Counted from the stretch's first letter, positions 10,590 to 20,890 are shown. The stretch is 64,000 bases of DNA from Batillaria attramentaria (GCA_018292915.2 JACVVK020000210.1:227501-291500); one strand, 5' to 3'. The notes: generated by a model not told the origin, from the letters alone. A program made the numbers and translations.

Positions 10590-11165
10590 GCCGCTGTTGT
10601 GGAACGATTTCAACGTACATTGAAAGGGCGTATGTACCGTTATTTCACCCATCACAACACAAAGCGCTACATCGATGTGCTCCAAGCTCTGGTGGATAGT
10701 TACAATGCTACTTATCATCGCTCCATTCGCACCCAACCACGTCTGGTGGGACCACACAACCAAGATCAAGTGTATATGGCGCTGTATGGGAAAGCTATGG
10801 AACGAGCCTTTCAAACACCACGTCCGCAACCCAAGTTTTCGATCGGCGACCGTGTGCGTCTCGCTCAAGCGCGACGAGCCTTTCAAAAGGGATACGTACC
10901 CAAATGGACACAGGAGCTCTTCACCATTCACCGACGACTCAAGACACACCCTTATGTCTACACCATTCGTGATGACCGCGGTGAGCTGATCAAAGGAACA
11001 TTTTACGAACCAGAACTGCAAAAAGTACATGACACAGGCGTGTATAAAATCGAGAAAGTGTTACGTCGTCGTGGTAGACAAGTGCTGGTCAAATGGTTAG
11101 GCTATTCGGATGAATTTAACAGCTGGATTCCCGTCGCCACCATTCGGAAACGCTATAAAAACTGA
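10534..11165 (+). pseudogene. Integrase C-terminal fragment, right copy
   Basis: This has the same content as the left copy plus about 18 native residues coded by the spacer (HFYTSQNEDTK and neighbours) before the catalytic Glu. The catalytic Asp-Asp part and the N-terminal zinc domain are absent. The upstream in-frame ATG at 10503 lies in the left arm and codes antisense sequence. The chromodomain near the C-terminus may once have guided target choice, as in chromodomain retrotransposons. Confidence 0.88.
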
Positions 11166-11189
11166 GTCTCAGACACTCGCACAACAGAC

Positions 11190-11543
11190 ATGGATGCGAG
11201 CGCGGTGGATAGTGGTCCATCTCCTACTTCGTCTTCTCCTCCTTCTACTTCTCCTCCTCCTACAGTATCGGATCAATGTCGATTGGAGCCACATCCCAGG
11301 AAAAATCATGTCGTCTTTTTCGCACAAGTCTTTGCTGCCGTGACGGTCATCATTGCTGCCATCTATAACCTTTCCACCAGTGATCACAACACCACTCTTT
11401 GGACATCACTCCTGTCTGCCAACATCGGTTACCTACTACCCAACCCATCCCTCAAACCGGTCACAGTGGGAACAACAGCAGCAGCAGCAGCAGCAGGATG
11501 GCGGGCGCGACGGTCCCCTACGCACCCTCGAGTTTCTATCTAA
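11190..11543 (+). CDS. Small Polinton membrane protein, right copy
   Basis: This is the mirror copy of 9580-9933 and encodes the same 117 aa. The CAG repeat at 11478-11496 codes poly-Ala in this frame and lies in the overlap region with the penton frame. The hydrophobic helix is at residues 41-59. Confidence 0.65.
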   Translation: MDASAVDSGPSPTSSSPPSTSPPPTVSDQCRLEPHPRKNHVVFFAQVFAAVTVIIAAIYNLSTSDHNTTLWTSLLSANIGYLLPNPSLKPVTVGTTAAAAAAGWRARRSPTHPRVSI

Positions 11544-12322
11544 CTCTTCCCAGCAATGCCTCTATGGCGTTGTACCCCAACAACACGTTATCTTCCTACA
11601 CGACCAAGCTGGACCCACCCATAGATCTACGCGGTCACTATGAAGTGGGTTTGGTGGACATTGTTTTTCCACGGAGCTGGCTCAACATCAAACCCGCTGC
11701 TATGTGGTTGAATATTCGTAAAAGGGAGAGCGCTAATCAGCCAGTCTTTATCGAACATACGGTGCGACTACCTGCAGGCCATTACGACAGCGTAGCGCAT
11801 TTGATCACGATGATCAATCATGAAATCCCGAAGACCTTCAAAACAGATCAAGCACCGCCCATCCCTAACATTCCCAAAGTGCAATGGCAAGACATGTTTT
11901 ACTACAAAAAAGAGCTGGGAAAAGTCATCCTGACGCTAGGTCCAGGGATCATGCTCATCATGTCTCCCGACTTGACACAACTGTTGGGCTTTAAAGCGAG
12001 ACATCATAGCGGTGAAAAACATGTGTTTGCTGAACATGTGGCCAACGTCAACCAAGCGGTGGGATGTCTGTACGTTTACCTCAGTATTATTGAAGACCGC
12101 ATTGTGGGAGACACACGCGCCCCTTTGTTGAGGATGGTACCGTTAACTGGGTATCGTGGAGAAGTGGCCTTTCACAGTTTTCACAACGTTCAGTTTATCC
12201 CGATCAAGTTCAACAGCTTTGACCACATCGAAGTGAATATAAGAAACGGTAAGGGCGAACTTATTCCATTTGAACAGGGAGAAGTCATTCTGACACTTCA
12301 ACTGCGGCGGCGTATTCCCTGA
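11498..12322 (+). CDS. Penton-like minor capsid protein, right copy
   Basis: This is the mirror copy of 8801-9625, 274 aa from the chosen ATG at 11498. The longer alternative starts at 11399. The stop is followed after 14 bp by the next gene. The identity rests on length, position between membrane protein and minor virion protein, and sequence resemblance to Polinton penton-type proteins. Confidence 0.75.
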   Translation: MAGATVPYAPSSFYLTLPSNASMALYPNNTLSSYTTKLDPPIDLRGHYEVGLVDIVFPRSWLNIKPAAMWLNIRKRESANQPVFIEHTVRLPAGHYDSVAHLITMINHEIPKTFKTDQAPPIPNIPKVQWQDMFYYKKELGKVILTLGPGIMLIMSPDLTQLLGFKARHHSGEKHVFAEHVANVNQAVGCLYVYLSIIEDRIVGDTRAPLLRMVPLTGYRGEVAFHSFHNVQFIPIKFNSFDHIEVNIRNGKGELIPFEQGEVILTLQLRRRIP

Positions 12323-12336
12323 CAACAATAACAACA

Positions 12337-12780
12337 ATGCGTCATCCTTTCGTCGATCTTCCAGCGCGGGTGTACAATGACTATTATGCTTCGCAAATAG
12401 GGCACGGTCTACCATTCTTTGCCGGTGGCCGCTATCAGCGAGGCCATGGGCTAGGCTCTTTGTTTGGCAAGGCGCTGCGTGGGTTCATTGTCCCCTCGAT
12501 CGGGCGGGTATTAAAAAGCGAAGTACCAAAACGCCTGCTTAGTTTCGGCTCGGATGTGTTGCAAGACGTTACAAAAGGGCGCGGTGTAAAAGAGGCTGTG
12601 AAAAGCCGAGGTTTACAACAACTGAAAGAACTCGGGAAAGGATTGGTGGTGGGTGCCGTACGAAAACGTCCATCATCATCATCGTCCGCAGGGCCACCAG
12701 GCGTGCGTGCATCAACAGCAGCAGGGAAGCGACGTCGCACCAAAACAAAACGTCGTCAGAAGCGTGACATTTTCGGTTAG
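12337..12780 (+). CDS. Basic minor virion protein, right copy
   Basis: This is the mirror copy of 8343-8786, 147 aa with a Gly-rich head and a basic tail. It lies 14 bp after the penton stop and 5 bp before the large capsid start, in a compact same-strand cluster. Confidence 0.6.
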   Translation: MRHPFVDLPARVYNDYYASQIGHGLPFFAGGRYQRGHGLGSLFGKALRGFIVPSIGRVLKSEVPKRLLSFGSDVLQDVTKGRGVKEAVKSRGLQQLKELGKGLVVGAVRKRPSSSSSAGPPGVRASTAAGKRRRTKTKRRQKRDIFG

Positions 12781-12785
12781 ACAGC

Positions 12786-14099
12786 ATGACGGAGCTCATT
12801 CACAAACAGTCTGGACCATGTGTCAAATCAGAACTCGATCTGTTCCGCGTACCTCCGACACAGACAGCCATTGAAGATTCACAACACATCGAACATCGAC
12901 CTCTTTCCACCGTCACGGATACCGGGCCTGTCGAGTTCTTTGTGTCCTCCAGTGACGTGGAATACATCGACCCTAGTGACACCTACTTGTATGTCAAACT
13001 CCGCGTGCTGAATGGTGATGGTACAAACCTAGCAAATGATCCACCAGTGGGACCGGAAAATTTACTCTTACATACTTTGTGGAGTCAGATTGATCTGTCT
13101 TTGAATGAAACAATCATCACCAACTCGAACAATACATACAGCTACCGAGCCTATCTGGAAACGCTGCTGTCCTATGGAACAGATGCCAAAAACACGCACC
13201 TACAGGCCGCCATGTGGTACAAGGACAGGGCAGGACAGATGGAGGCTGCCCCTGCGGACAATCACGGGCTGAGAGATAGACGACGTCTGATTAACCAAAG
13301 CCGATCTGTAGAGCTCATGGGACGTCTTCACCTCGACTTTTTTCAACAAGAAAAACTGTTGGTCAACGGCGTCAGCATGAAACTACGTCTGGTGCGCAGT
13401 AGAGATGCCTTCAGCTTACATTCTCTGCAAGGGGGAGCAGACTTCAAAATCAACATTGAAGACATCAGTTTATTTGTACGCAAAGTCAAGATCAACCCCA
13501 GCATTCAGATGGCTCATCTACAGACACTACAACACGCCAACATCAAGTACCCCTTGAAACGTGTCGTGACTAAAGTGTTTGCCGTACCACAGGGAGCGCT
13601 ACAGATCAATAAAGAAAATTTGTTCTTGGGTCAGCTACCGACGCGACTTGTCATCGGACTCACAGTCAATCATGCCTTCCACGGCAGTTACGAACACAAC
13701 CCCTTCAACTTTCAGCATTTCAACATGAACTACATCTGTCTGAATGTGGGAGGGCGCAGCATTCCGGCCAAACCGCTCACGCCCAACTTTGGGTTGAACC
13801 TGTACGCCCGGTCTTACTTGGCGCTGTGTGAAGGAGTGGGCAAAGCTTTGACAGATGAGGGAAACAATATTTCCTACGCAGACTTTGGAGGAGGATTCAC
13901 CTTGTTCGCCTTTGACTTGACAGCTGACCAGTCAGGTGATGCCGAGCACGCCCAGCTGATAAAGCAGGGTACCATGCGACTAGAAATTCATTTCGCGCAG
14001 GCTCTGGCAGACACCATCAACATCGTCGCTCACGCAGAATTTCAGAATTTACTGGAAGTGGACAAACACCGTAACATTCTGGTAGATTTCACCAACTGA
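12786..14099 (+). CDS. Polinton large capsid protein, right copy
   Basis: This is the mirror copy of 7024-8337, 437 aa, uninterrupted. Together with the penton, minor virion and protease genes it makes a complete morphogenesis module except for the packaging ATPase. Intact frames in both copies indicate a recent insertion. Confidence 0.8.
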   Translation: MTELIHKQSGPCVKSELDLFRVPPTQTAIEDSQHIEHRPLSTVTDTGPVEFFVSSSDVEYIDPSDTYLYVKLRVLNGDGTNLANDPPVGPENLLLHTLWSQIDLSLNETIITNSNNTYSYRAYLETLLSYGTDAKNTHLQAAMWYKDRAGQMEAAPADNHGLRDRRRLINQSRSVELMGRLHLDFFQQEKLLVNGVSMKLRLVRSRDAFSLHSLQGGADFKINIEDISLFVRKVKINPSIQMAHLQTLQHANIKYPLKRVVTKVFAVPQGALQINKENLFLGQLPTRLVIGLTVNHAFHGSYEHNPFNFQHFNMNYICLNVGGRSIPAKPLTPNFGLNLYARSYLALCEGVGKALTDEGNNISYADFGGGFTLFAFDLTADQSGDAEHAQLIKQGTMRLEIHFAQALADTINIVAHAEFQNLLEVDKHRNILVDFTN

Positions 14100-14101
14100 A
14101 A

Positions 14102-14577
14102 ATGGATACCAACCAGCTACGGACCCTACTACGGTGGGACCCTTACACACAACCAGTGGTGAGAGATGTGTGCGCGTCCGACCAGCTCCCTACACGTCTA
14201 CCGCAGCGACGTGAAGGGGACGGCCCTGTGGCGTTTGTTGTCAATCTCGATCCATCACATTTACCCGGGTCTCACTGGGTGGCTATGTATTTAGATCCTG
14301 ATAGACGGATGGGTGAATACTTTGACAGTTACGGACAGCCACCCATCCCAGCGTGCCAAAAACTGTTAGACGGGTGTTCCCGTTATGTATATAGTGATGT
14401 ACCGTTACAAGAGGATACAATGGTGTGTGGACAGTATTGTGTGGTGTATTTAATGCTGCGTTGTCGAGGTACGCCATATTCGAACATTTTACAGCGTTTA
14501 AATTCTCCTTGGAATGATCCGTTTGTACATAGTGTCGTCAGACAATATTTTCCCAATTTACCATTTCAGTCATCATA

Positions 14578-14578
<1 letters not shown>
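14102..14578 (+). CDS. Adenain-like cysteine protease (PRO), right copy
   Basis: This is the mirror copy of 6545-7021 with His58, Asp75, Gln103 and Cys109 in place. Its coding sequence differs from the left copy by two synonymous third-position changes (CCG/CCA and CAA/CAG). A TG microsatellite begins 3 bp after the stop. Confidence 0.88.
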
Positions 14579-14635
<57 letters not shown>

Positions 14636-14787
14636 AAATCATGAGTTTTTTTTTTGTTCCATTATTACCGCTTCTTCCTTGTTTTATTTCGATAATGATG
14701 TCTTGTGGTTCTATGAAAAAAAAAAAGAAAAAAAAAATAAATAAAATGTATATAGTGTACATAATTCACATGACTGGTCTCTATTTA

Positions 14788-14824
<37 letters not shown>

Positions 14825-14919
14825 AACAACAACAACAACAACAAAAAACAAACCTTTTTGTCTCTGTCTTTTATTTCACCTACTACACCTCACTGTCATG
14901 GATATGTCACATACACTTT

Positions 14920-15459
14920 TTAACCAAACAACCACTCGGGAGAAGACTCAGTCACTGTCCCAGCCTCATCCATCACCCACCGATACTCCATCCATGGCTC
15001 AGCCACGTCCATTCCACTACAGTCACGCAGCCTTTTCATACCACCACTATCATCTCTCAATATCTGACGACACCCCAGTGTCTCGTGTGCTCGTCCCAAA
15101 GTCAAAATAGTCACTTGTTCCGACGGTGGTAAAATCAAGGCCATTGTTTCTCCACCAAGCGCTGTCTGCGCTCCATTCAATACCTCCATACATCTCCCAT
15201 ACGGTGCAAACGATTGCACATCACCGCATAAATCAGCCGCATCACACACTTCCAGTGGAAAACATTCACCGCTAAACAACATCTGCACTGGACGCTGAGC
15301 ACGCCGGTCACGTAACGAATACTGACCATTCCAAATCATCACCGGTAAGCTACTCGTACCATCAACATCCATCCATGAGCGTGGTTTCTTCCATGTTCCC
15401 GCAGTCCTCCCCCACAAACAAACATTCTTCGCCACATACGTTCCACATACGCTCGCCAT
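14920..15459 (-). CDS. Orphan Polinton ORF beside the TIR, right copy
   Basis: This is the mirror copy of the ORF at 5690-6229, and the predicted protein appears identical over 179 aa. An upstream in-frame ATG at 15504 would extend it to 194 aa. It converges on the protease gene of the right arm, separated by about 340 bp that hold two TG tracts and a (CAA)n tract. No function is assigned. Confidence 0.6.
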   Translation of the reverse strand: MASVCGTYVAKNVCLWGRTAGTWKKPRSWMDVDGTSSLPVMIWNGQYSLRDRRAQRPVQMLFSGECFPLEVCDAADLCGDVQSFAPYGRCMEVLNGAQTALGGETMALILPPSEQVTILTLGRAHETLGCRQILRDDSGGMKRLRDCSGMDVAEPWMEYRWVMDEAGTVTESSPEWLFG

Positions 15460-15518
15460 GACGACCACGACAACACTACCATTCAAACACAGAGACACAT
15501 TCACAAAACCCCATTTCC

Positions 15519-15556
<38 letters not shown>

Positions 15557-15965
15557 CGCGACCTTTTCACTCTCCTTCCCATTGTCCCCTTCTCTCCTCT
15601 TCTTTTTTTAGCCTTGACGTCAGCACTCTCCATTCACCCCCCTTTCCCTCCCTCCACGCTTTCACCAACCGATCATTGTCCCCCACCACCCCATTCAACC
15701 CCAGCCAGGACATTCACCCCTTCCCAACCATTCTCTTTTCACACTAACCCTTTCTTTCAATACCCATTGTTTCAACTTTCTCCACCACAATACCCTACCC
15801 CCTCTCCTCCAATACCACCATTCAACCCCAGCCAGGACATTCACCCCACCCCATTGTCTCCCCAACACAATAACCCCCTCTTCACTCCCTAACAATACCC
15901 ATTGTTTCAACCTTCACAACACAATACCCCTTTGTTCCTATACCACCATTCAACCCTACACACCA

Positions 15966-16051
15966 CCCCACTTCCGGTGACCCACTTCCGGTGACCCACT
16001 TCCGGTGACCTACTTCCGGTGACCTACTTCCGGTCACGTGATGTGACGTCA
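15966..16051 (-). promoter_or_regulatory. Right TIR copy of CRE/E-box/ETS cluster
   Basis: This is the mirror copy of 5098-5183. The CRE is at 16044-16051 and the five ETS-type cores read ACTTCCGG on the + strand. It lies upstream of the minus-strand orphan ORF starting at 15459. Confidence 0.65.
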
Positions 16052-16084
16052 TTTTGGATATCGAAAGGCGTACCATACACTACT

Positions 16085-16090
16085 CATGTC
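16085..16090 (+). repeat. Target-site duplication, right copy
   Basis: CATGTC repeats the left flank (5059-5064) in direct orientation, immediately outside the ACTACT terminus. Sequence beyond it is unrelated to the left flank. Confidence 0.92.
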
Positions 16091-16300
16091 GATCGACAAA
16101 GTCGCTAAACATAGCCACCAATAAGCGCTGCCTGGTTTTGTCTCCGGCCCGCAACCAAATAATGTCGATCGTCTGCTCAGTACACGACACGCTTCTTCGT
16201 ACGTAGAACAAGATATACGCCAACCAGAGTCAACTTCATGGTTTCTGATGCTATCGTGTGTCCAGCGTAACTGATTCTGGTGCACGGATAAAGGGCATGA

Positions 16301-16764
16301 GATAATAATAATGAGTATTGTATAGGCGCTTTACCCAATTTCATGAATCGGCTCAAAGCTCCGCGAACTGAACCCAACGTGACACGCACGCTCACGTGAA
16401 TCACACGCAGTCTCTCACACACTGGACATAAACACATTACAATCACGTGGTGCGAAGGGTCAGCTCAGCTATTTAAGTTTCGGAATTTAGAATTGCATTT
16501 ATTTTTCAAATGTTGTGGGCTGAACATTTCCAAAGCAGACTGGGTGGAGGAAGCCGGAGTACCCGGACAGAACCCCCGACGATCGGCCCGAATCAGTGAT
16601 CGGTGCCACATACGAGAAGGAAAAATTCTTTGAACCCCCGACGATCGGCCCGAATGATCGGTGCCACATACGAGAAGGAAAATTCTTTGCCCCGAGTGGG
16701 ACTCGAACTACTGATCTCTCGCATTGGTGACAAGTCTCTCAACCACTAGACCACCGACCGCCCC
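16301..16764 (-). mobile_element. SINE family B, reverse copy
   Basis: This reverse-oriented copy matches the element at 56812-57224. Its tRNA-like head (16683-16764, read on the minus strand) has an A-box-like GGTCTAGTGGTTGAGAG and a B-box-like GTTCGAGTCCC. The body contains ACATACGAGAAGG and GCTCAGCTATTTAA, and the 3' end lies at an ATT-rich tail near 16301. A segment of about 65 bp (starting GAACCCCCGACGATCGG) is duplicated inside the body. Confidence 0.85.
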
Positions 16765-17256
16765 GTGAGATGAGTTTTCCACAGCGTTATTGTATGCGTG
16801 ACAAACGGGATGTAAGTTAACACTGGCACCAGACTGATGTTACGTATAAGGAAGAAGAGCAGCCTTTAATTGAGTCTGGATGTTTTTGGGGGTTTTTGTG
16901 TGTGTGTGTGTGAACTTTGTGAAACATCAAGTCTGGATTATTAAATGCACCACTAGAACGCCAATCTTCTCCTCGATAAAGACAAAGATACGCGGACGCT
17001 GAACCTGAACATCCTCGATGCTTTTTTTGTGGTGGTGGAGGGGAGGGGGTAGAAGGGGATGGGGGTCTATTTCCGCACTTTTTCTTAGGGCCAAAGCTCA
17101 ATTTTCGGCAAATATCCAGAAATCAAAACTGATAACGCTTCAGCAGTAATACAAATCCTAGAGCAAACACAGTCTCGGCTTTCAGGCTTTCCTTCGTCTT
17201 TCTTTTTCTTTTTTTCTCGGAGGAATCATCCTTTACAGCGTGGCAAAACAGCGTCG

Positions 17257-17735
17257 ACATTATTTTCCGGAGATTTGTCATTCCAAAACATAACTTAATT
17301 TCACTGAAGCAAACCGGCTGCGCCCCTCTCAATCCTCTCCTTAAAATAAATATCCGTGACTGACATGCATACGCAAGCATCATTGTCGTACGCAGAAAAG
17401 TAAATGGAACATCATTTTCTGGGGATTTGTCATTCCCAAAAATTGAAATAACTTGACTTCACTGCAGTAAAATGCACCCCTCTCCCCTATTTTTTTTTCT
17501 TAAATCTGTGACCTGTGCATAAGCAAGCATCGTTGTCCTACGCAGAAAAGGTAATGGAACATAATTTTCTGGGGATCTGTCATTCCCAAAACTTGATGTA
17601 ACTTGATTTTACTGAAACAAAATGCACCCCTCTCCCCTCTTCCAAAAACAAAACAAAACAAAACAAAACAAAACAAAACCCAAACTCGTGACGTATGCAT
17701 ACGCCAGCAGCAATGTCGTACGCAGAAAAGCAAAC
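17257..17735 (+). repeat. About 150-bp diverged tandem repeat, three units
   Basis: Units beginning ACATTATTTTCCGG (about 17257), ACATCATTTTCTGG (about 17409) and ACATAATTTTCTGG (about 17558) share GATTTGTCATTCC, CACTG, CACCCCTCTCCCC and a closing GTCGTACGCAGAAAAG. The spacing is about 150 bp, near nucleosome length. No coding content is seen. Confidence 0.8.
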
Positions 17736-18185
17736 GGAACGACAAAAACAAGGGAGATGTTATCTACAAAAATGCACCGTCGCGGTCTTCCATCCCTGGC
17801 CTGCACCATGGCAAACATGCCGTATGGTCGAGCGGTTTTGTCTTACAGCTAAATGCGCACACTGCTTTCTAAGTCACGTAGCACGAGGACCACTCCTCCA
17901 TTGATACTTGAATGAAATAAGCTCATTAAGTGCACGGGCAGCAAGTTCCGGTCAGTGGCACGTTCCAGATAATTTCTGTTCCGTCTATGACGCCCAGTGC
18001 GCCCGGCTCTCCCCCCCCCCCTCCTCCCCTCCAACCCTTACTACCACATTCACCGTGGCCGCCACCTCCATTTTTTCCTCTTCTTAGTCTGTCTGCTTGA
18101 CTTCCTAGGGAGAGTCCTAATGATTTCAAGAAAATTAAAGGCTAATAATGTCTTCGCGGCAATGAATGGCAGTGGGAAGAGAGAG

Positions 18186-18187
18186 GA

Positions 18188-18221
<34 letters not shown>

Positions 18222-18388
18222 ATGCTGTGTGAATGAATGAAAAACTTGAATGCCGGAATGAATGAATGAATGAATGAATTAATGAATTTTTTTAATTTAC
18301 ATTTCAACATTTCAAGGGTACAAACCATAGCTGTTTCTTGGCGTTGCCACGGCATCGCAAGGACAGAGAGAGAGAGAGAGAGAGAGAG
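18186..18388. repeat. Dispersed repeat: (GA)n, (GAAT)n, core, (GA)n
   Basis: This is the second copy of the repeat at 1101-1256. A GAAT array is followed by TTTCAAGGGTACAAA, TTTCTTGGCGTTGCCACGGC and a GA run. A further GA run (18186-18212) precedes it. Confidence 0.7.
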
Positions 18389-18399
18389 GAAAACGCCTC

Positions 18400-19826
18400 C
18401 TTCAGTGAAGATGTCTGAAGGTTATATCTAAAGTGAAGGCAATGATAATTTAGCAATTTCATATCACTGAGTAACCGTTGTAATGACTGCTGTCAGCACT
18501 TATCAGTGATCACTCAGCCTGAGAACAGAATCCGCTCTGGAAGAACAAAGTTGGTAGGAGGACGGACTGGGGGGTGGGGGGGGGGAGAACAACGTCTACC
18601 TGTGTATTTGCAATATTAAAGGACCATTGCCAGAAACTCTAAGAGAAAAGTCCAGTAAGAATGAACGTAATATGAATTCTCAGCTGATGTCTGATATGCT
18701 TAGTCAACACGGCGGGAAAAACGTGGACAAACAGTGCAGAGTTCGGACTGTTCATGTGTTCTTGTACTGTCAGGTAAAATTGTGATGCTATTGTCAAGTT
18801 CGTGACAGTTAGCCTCGCTCGAAAGCGTCAGACTTTCCTGTGCAAGCCGTCGGCCTCGCCGGCCATATGCCCTAAATCGCCGGCTCGTCGTAACTCCTTC
18901 ACGGTATCAGCCTGTGATCACCCACTTCATTCAAGTGCTCGAGTAAATGAATGGGCCTCCTGTCAAGCCGTGTGCAGCGTGTCACACGCACACTGCAACG
19001 GAGAAGCCTGCTTGTAGTTTGAACCTTCGCGCCTTGTATGGTAAAGCCACGCTCGTATTCGGTACAACACTACGAATAGTCGATGGTAGTGTCCGTTACA
19101 CTTCTGGCAAAGAAATGGGTTAATCTCACTTACCTTCCGATGTGAAACTTGGTCTCCTGTACGTAGAGTGTACTGCAAAAGGTATCCAAACTTTTCCCCT
19201 TACGTGGTTTTGACACACTGCACAGTCATCTGATAAAAGTTCCCTCTGTCAAAGCTCGGGCGACAAACCAGACGACACAGGGGAAGCAACTCTGTCGAAC
19301 TATGTCAATAATGTGAGTGACTCATGGCCCAAATTCGCGTTAGGGGTTTTCCGACTGTCACCGTAGCGAATAAAAAAATAAATAAATTGGAGAAAAGGGG
19401 GAGGATCTAGAACGAACTAAACGATGGGACTAGAATTTTAATGGCTGAACGGTGTATAATTTTCGTGTGGCGTCTGTCAGTGATCACATTACAATAAAGC
19501 CCTAAGCGACCCCAGGGTCACAAAAACACCGCGGGGCCGCGCGAGGCCGTCAACAAAAGCATAGCTCCAGCAGTGAGAATACGCCCACTCGCTTTCTAAT
19601 CTTAGCTCAATTGTTCAGCGTGAGAAAAACTGATATGATATTGTCGCTCGTAGACTTAAAGAGTCCACAGTTGGAGAAAAACAACATTGGGGGTCCGTTC
19701 CACTCGAATGAACATATATGCGCAAGCACGTCGGCTTTACGGTGACAGACTGAAGAGTGAAGTGGATGTGTGTAGTATTTCAGGTCAGTTTTACAGCAGA
19801 CCCTTGCAGAACACACACACACACGT

Positions 19827-19858
<32 letters not shown>

Positions 19859-19934
19859 TCGCGCGGGCGCGTTAAAAAAAGTGAAAACCCGCTTTTCGTG
19901 GCCTTTTCTTGAAATTGTAGACCTTAAATAGCCG

Positions 19935-20003
<69 letters not shown>

Positions 20004-20006
20004 GTG

Positions 20007-20062
<56 letters not shown>

Positions 20063-20890
20063 ACGGGAATTTCATTTCCAATGTCGGGTATACAAACCAA
20101 GGAAGTTGTTTTCTTGAATCAGCTGTTGATTTTTTTTTTCCAAACAAAATAACTACACGAAAATTAAAGTGCAGAGATAAGAGTGACTGTGAATTTTCTG
20201 TAGGGGAAACAAACACTGACCTCATGAGAAGCAGTGTTACCTCCCGTAACTCACCCTCTCGATTTGCTGTCAACCAACGCTGTAACGGTTGGAGAATATC
20301 AGTAGTTTTTTCACCATAAATGTCGAGTAAACTGCCAGGACCGGCAGGTAAATATTTTTCACGGCAGTGAGGGCGTGTCCAGAAAGAGTTTACCCCGGCC
20401 GGACTTTCCGTCAGGGTTTGGTGTGTACAAGAAATGCACCGTTTACAGTACAGGGGAAACAACCACCGGAATGGCTAACCAACTTCCCCCTTCCCCCTCC
20501 GGCCCTGCCTTCTCTGACACTGACCCGCATCGGTCGCCGGCCAGGAAGTGCTTAAACCTGAATAAAGTACTGACTCAAGCATCAAGCATATTGTAAGTGA
20601 TGTCTCTTTACGTAGTTGGTAGTGCGCGCAGTAAGTGCTTATACAGTCGCTTCAGTGCCGCCGTGTCAGTGTTATCAGTGTCAGTGTCAGTTCAGTCGTT
20701 GTTGGTTTTTGCATGTATGTATTCTCTTTTGTTTGTTTATCTTTTCTTTCTTTTTATTTATTTTTTATTTACTTTTTTCATTTTCAGGGTAAGGGCGTAA
20801 TGCGCGTTTGGTTAATCGGTTTACAAATCAGCTGTAAACGGAGGCATCGACACTTAACTTTCGATTTCTGAGTACTTCAGGGGAGACCAC
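18400..20890. other. Non-coding interval upstream of RPL8
   Basis: This stretch contains unique sequence, CA tracts at 19818-19857 and 19937-20060, and T-rich DNA near 20735-20780. A short frame starting ATGGCTAACC at 20472 (41 codons) lacks any recognisable domain, and I do not call it. Nothing else is supported. Confidence 0.6.
19937..20060. repeat. Long (CA)n with one interruption
   Basis: Two CA runs are separated only by CGTGGCA near 20003. The total is about 124 bp. Confidence 0.96.

Larger units (their letters stand above)
5065..16084. mobile_element. Palindromic defective Polinton/Maverick
   Basis: This is an 11,020-bp insertion made of two inverted arms (5065-10533 and 10590-16084) around a 56-bp spacer. 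The ends are AGTAGT and ACTACT, and a perfect 6-bp direct repeat CATGTC flanks them. Each arm carries the same run of genes: integrase C-terminus with chromodomain, small membrane protein, penton-like protein, basic minor virion protein, large capsid protein, adenain-like protease, and an inward-facing orphan ORF beside the terminal repeat. Protein-primed DNA polymerase B, packaging ATPase and the integrase N-terminus are absent. Known Polintons are about 15-20 kb with terminal inverted repeats of usually up to about 1 kb. Here the inverted repeat is the whole element. The simplest reading is an inverted-dimer genome that was integrated in trans. The arms differ by at least two substitutions and several microsatellite lengths. 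Confidence 0.93.
10590..16084 (+). repeat. Right arm of palindromic Polinton
   Basis: This 5,495-bp arm mirrors 5065-10533. The 56-bp spacer continues the integrase reading frame into this arm, so it is the arm in native continuity and the left arm is the fold-back copy. Confidence 0.95.

Noticed and set aside
10500..10623. Integrase frames that cross the palindrome centre with a novel start
   Set aside because: The N-terminal residues are antisense sequence from the opposite arm; only the part from the spacer onward (right) or from 10533 down (left) is native.
5065..16084. Assembly or library fold-back artefact as explanation of the palindrome
   Set aside because: The flanks differ, a 6-bp direct repeat sits at both ends, and the arms carry sequence and length differences. 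It cannot be wholly excluded without spanning reads.
16683..16764. tRNA gene on the minus strand
   Set aside because: It is the head of a family B SINE with a SINE body attached; the same holds for heads at 29031, 35796, 41071 and 56812.
20472..20596. Short frame beginning MANQLPPSPSG
   Set aside because: Only 41 codons, no domain, no splice partners; may be a transposon leader but I cannot show it.
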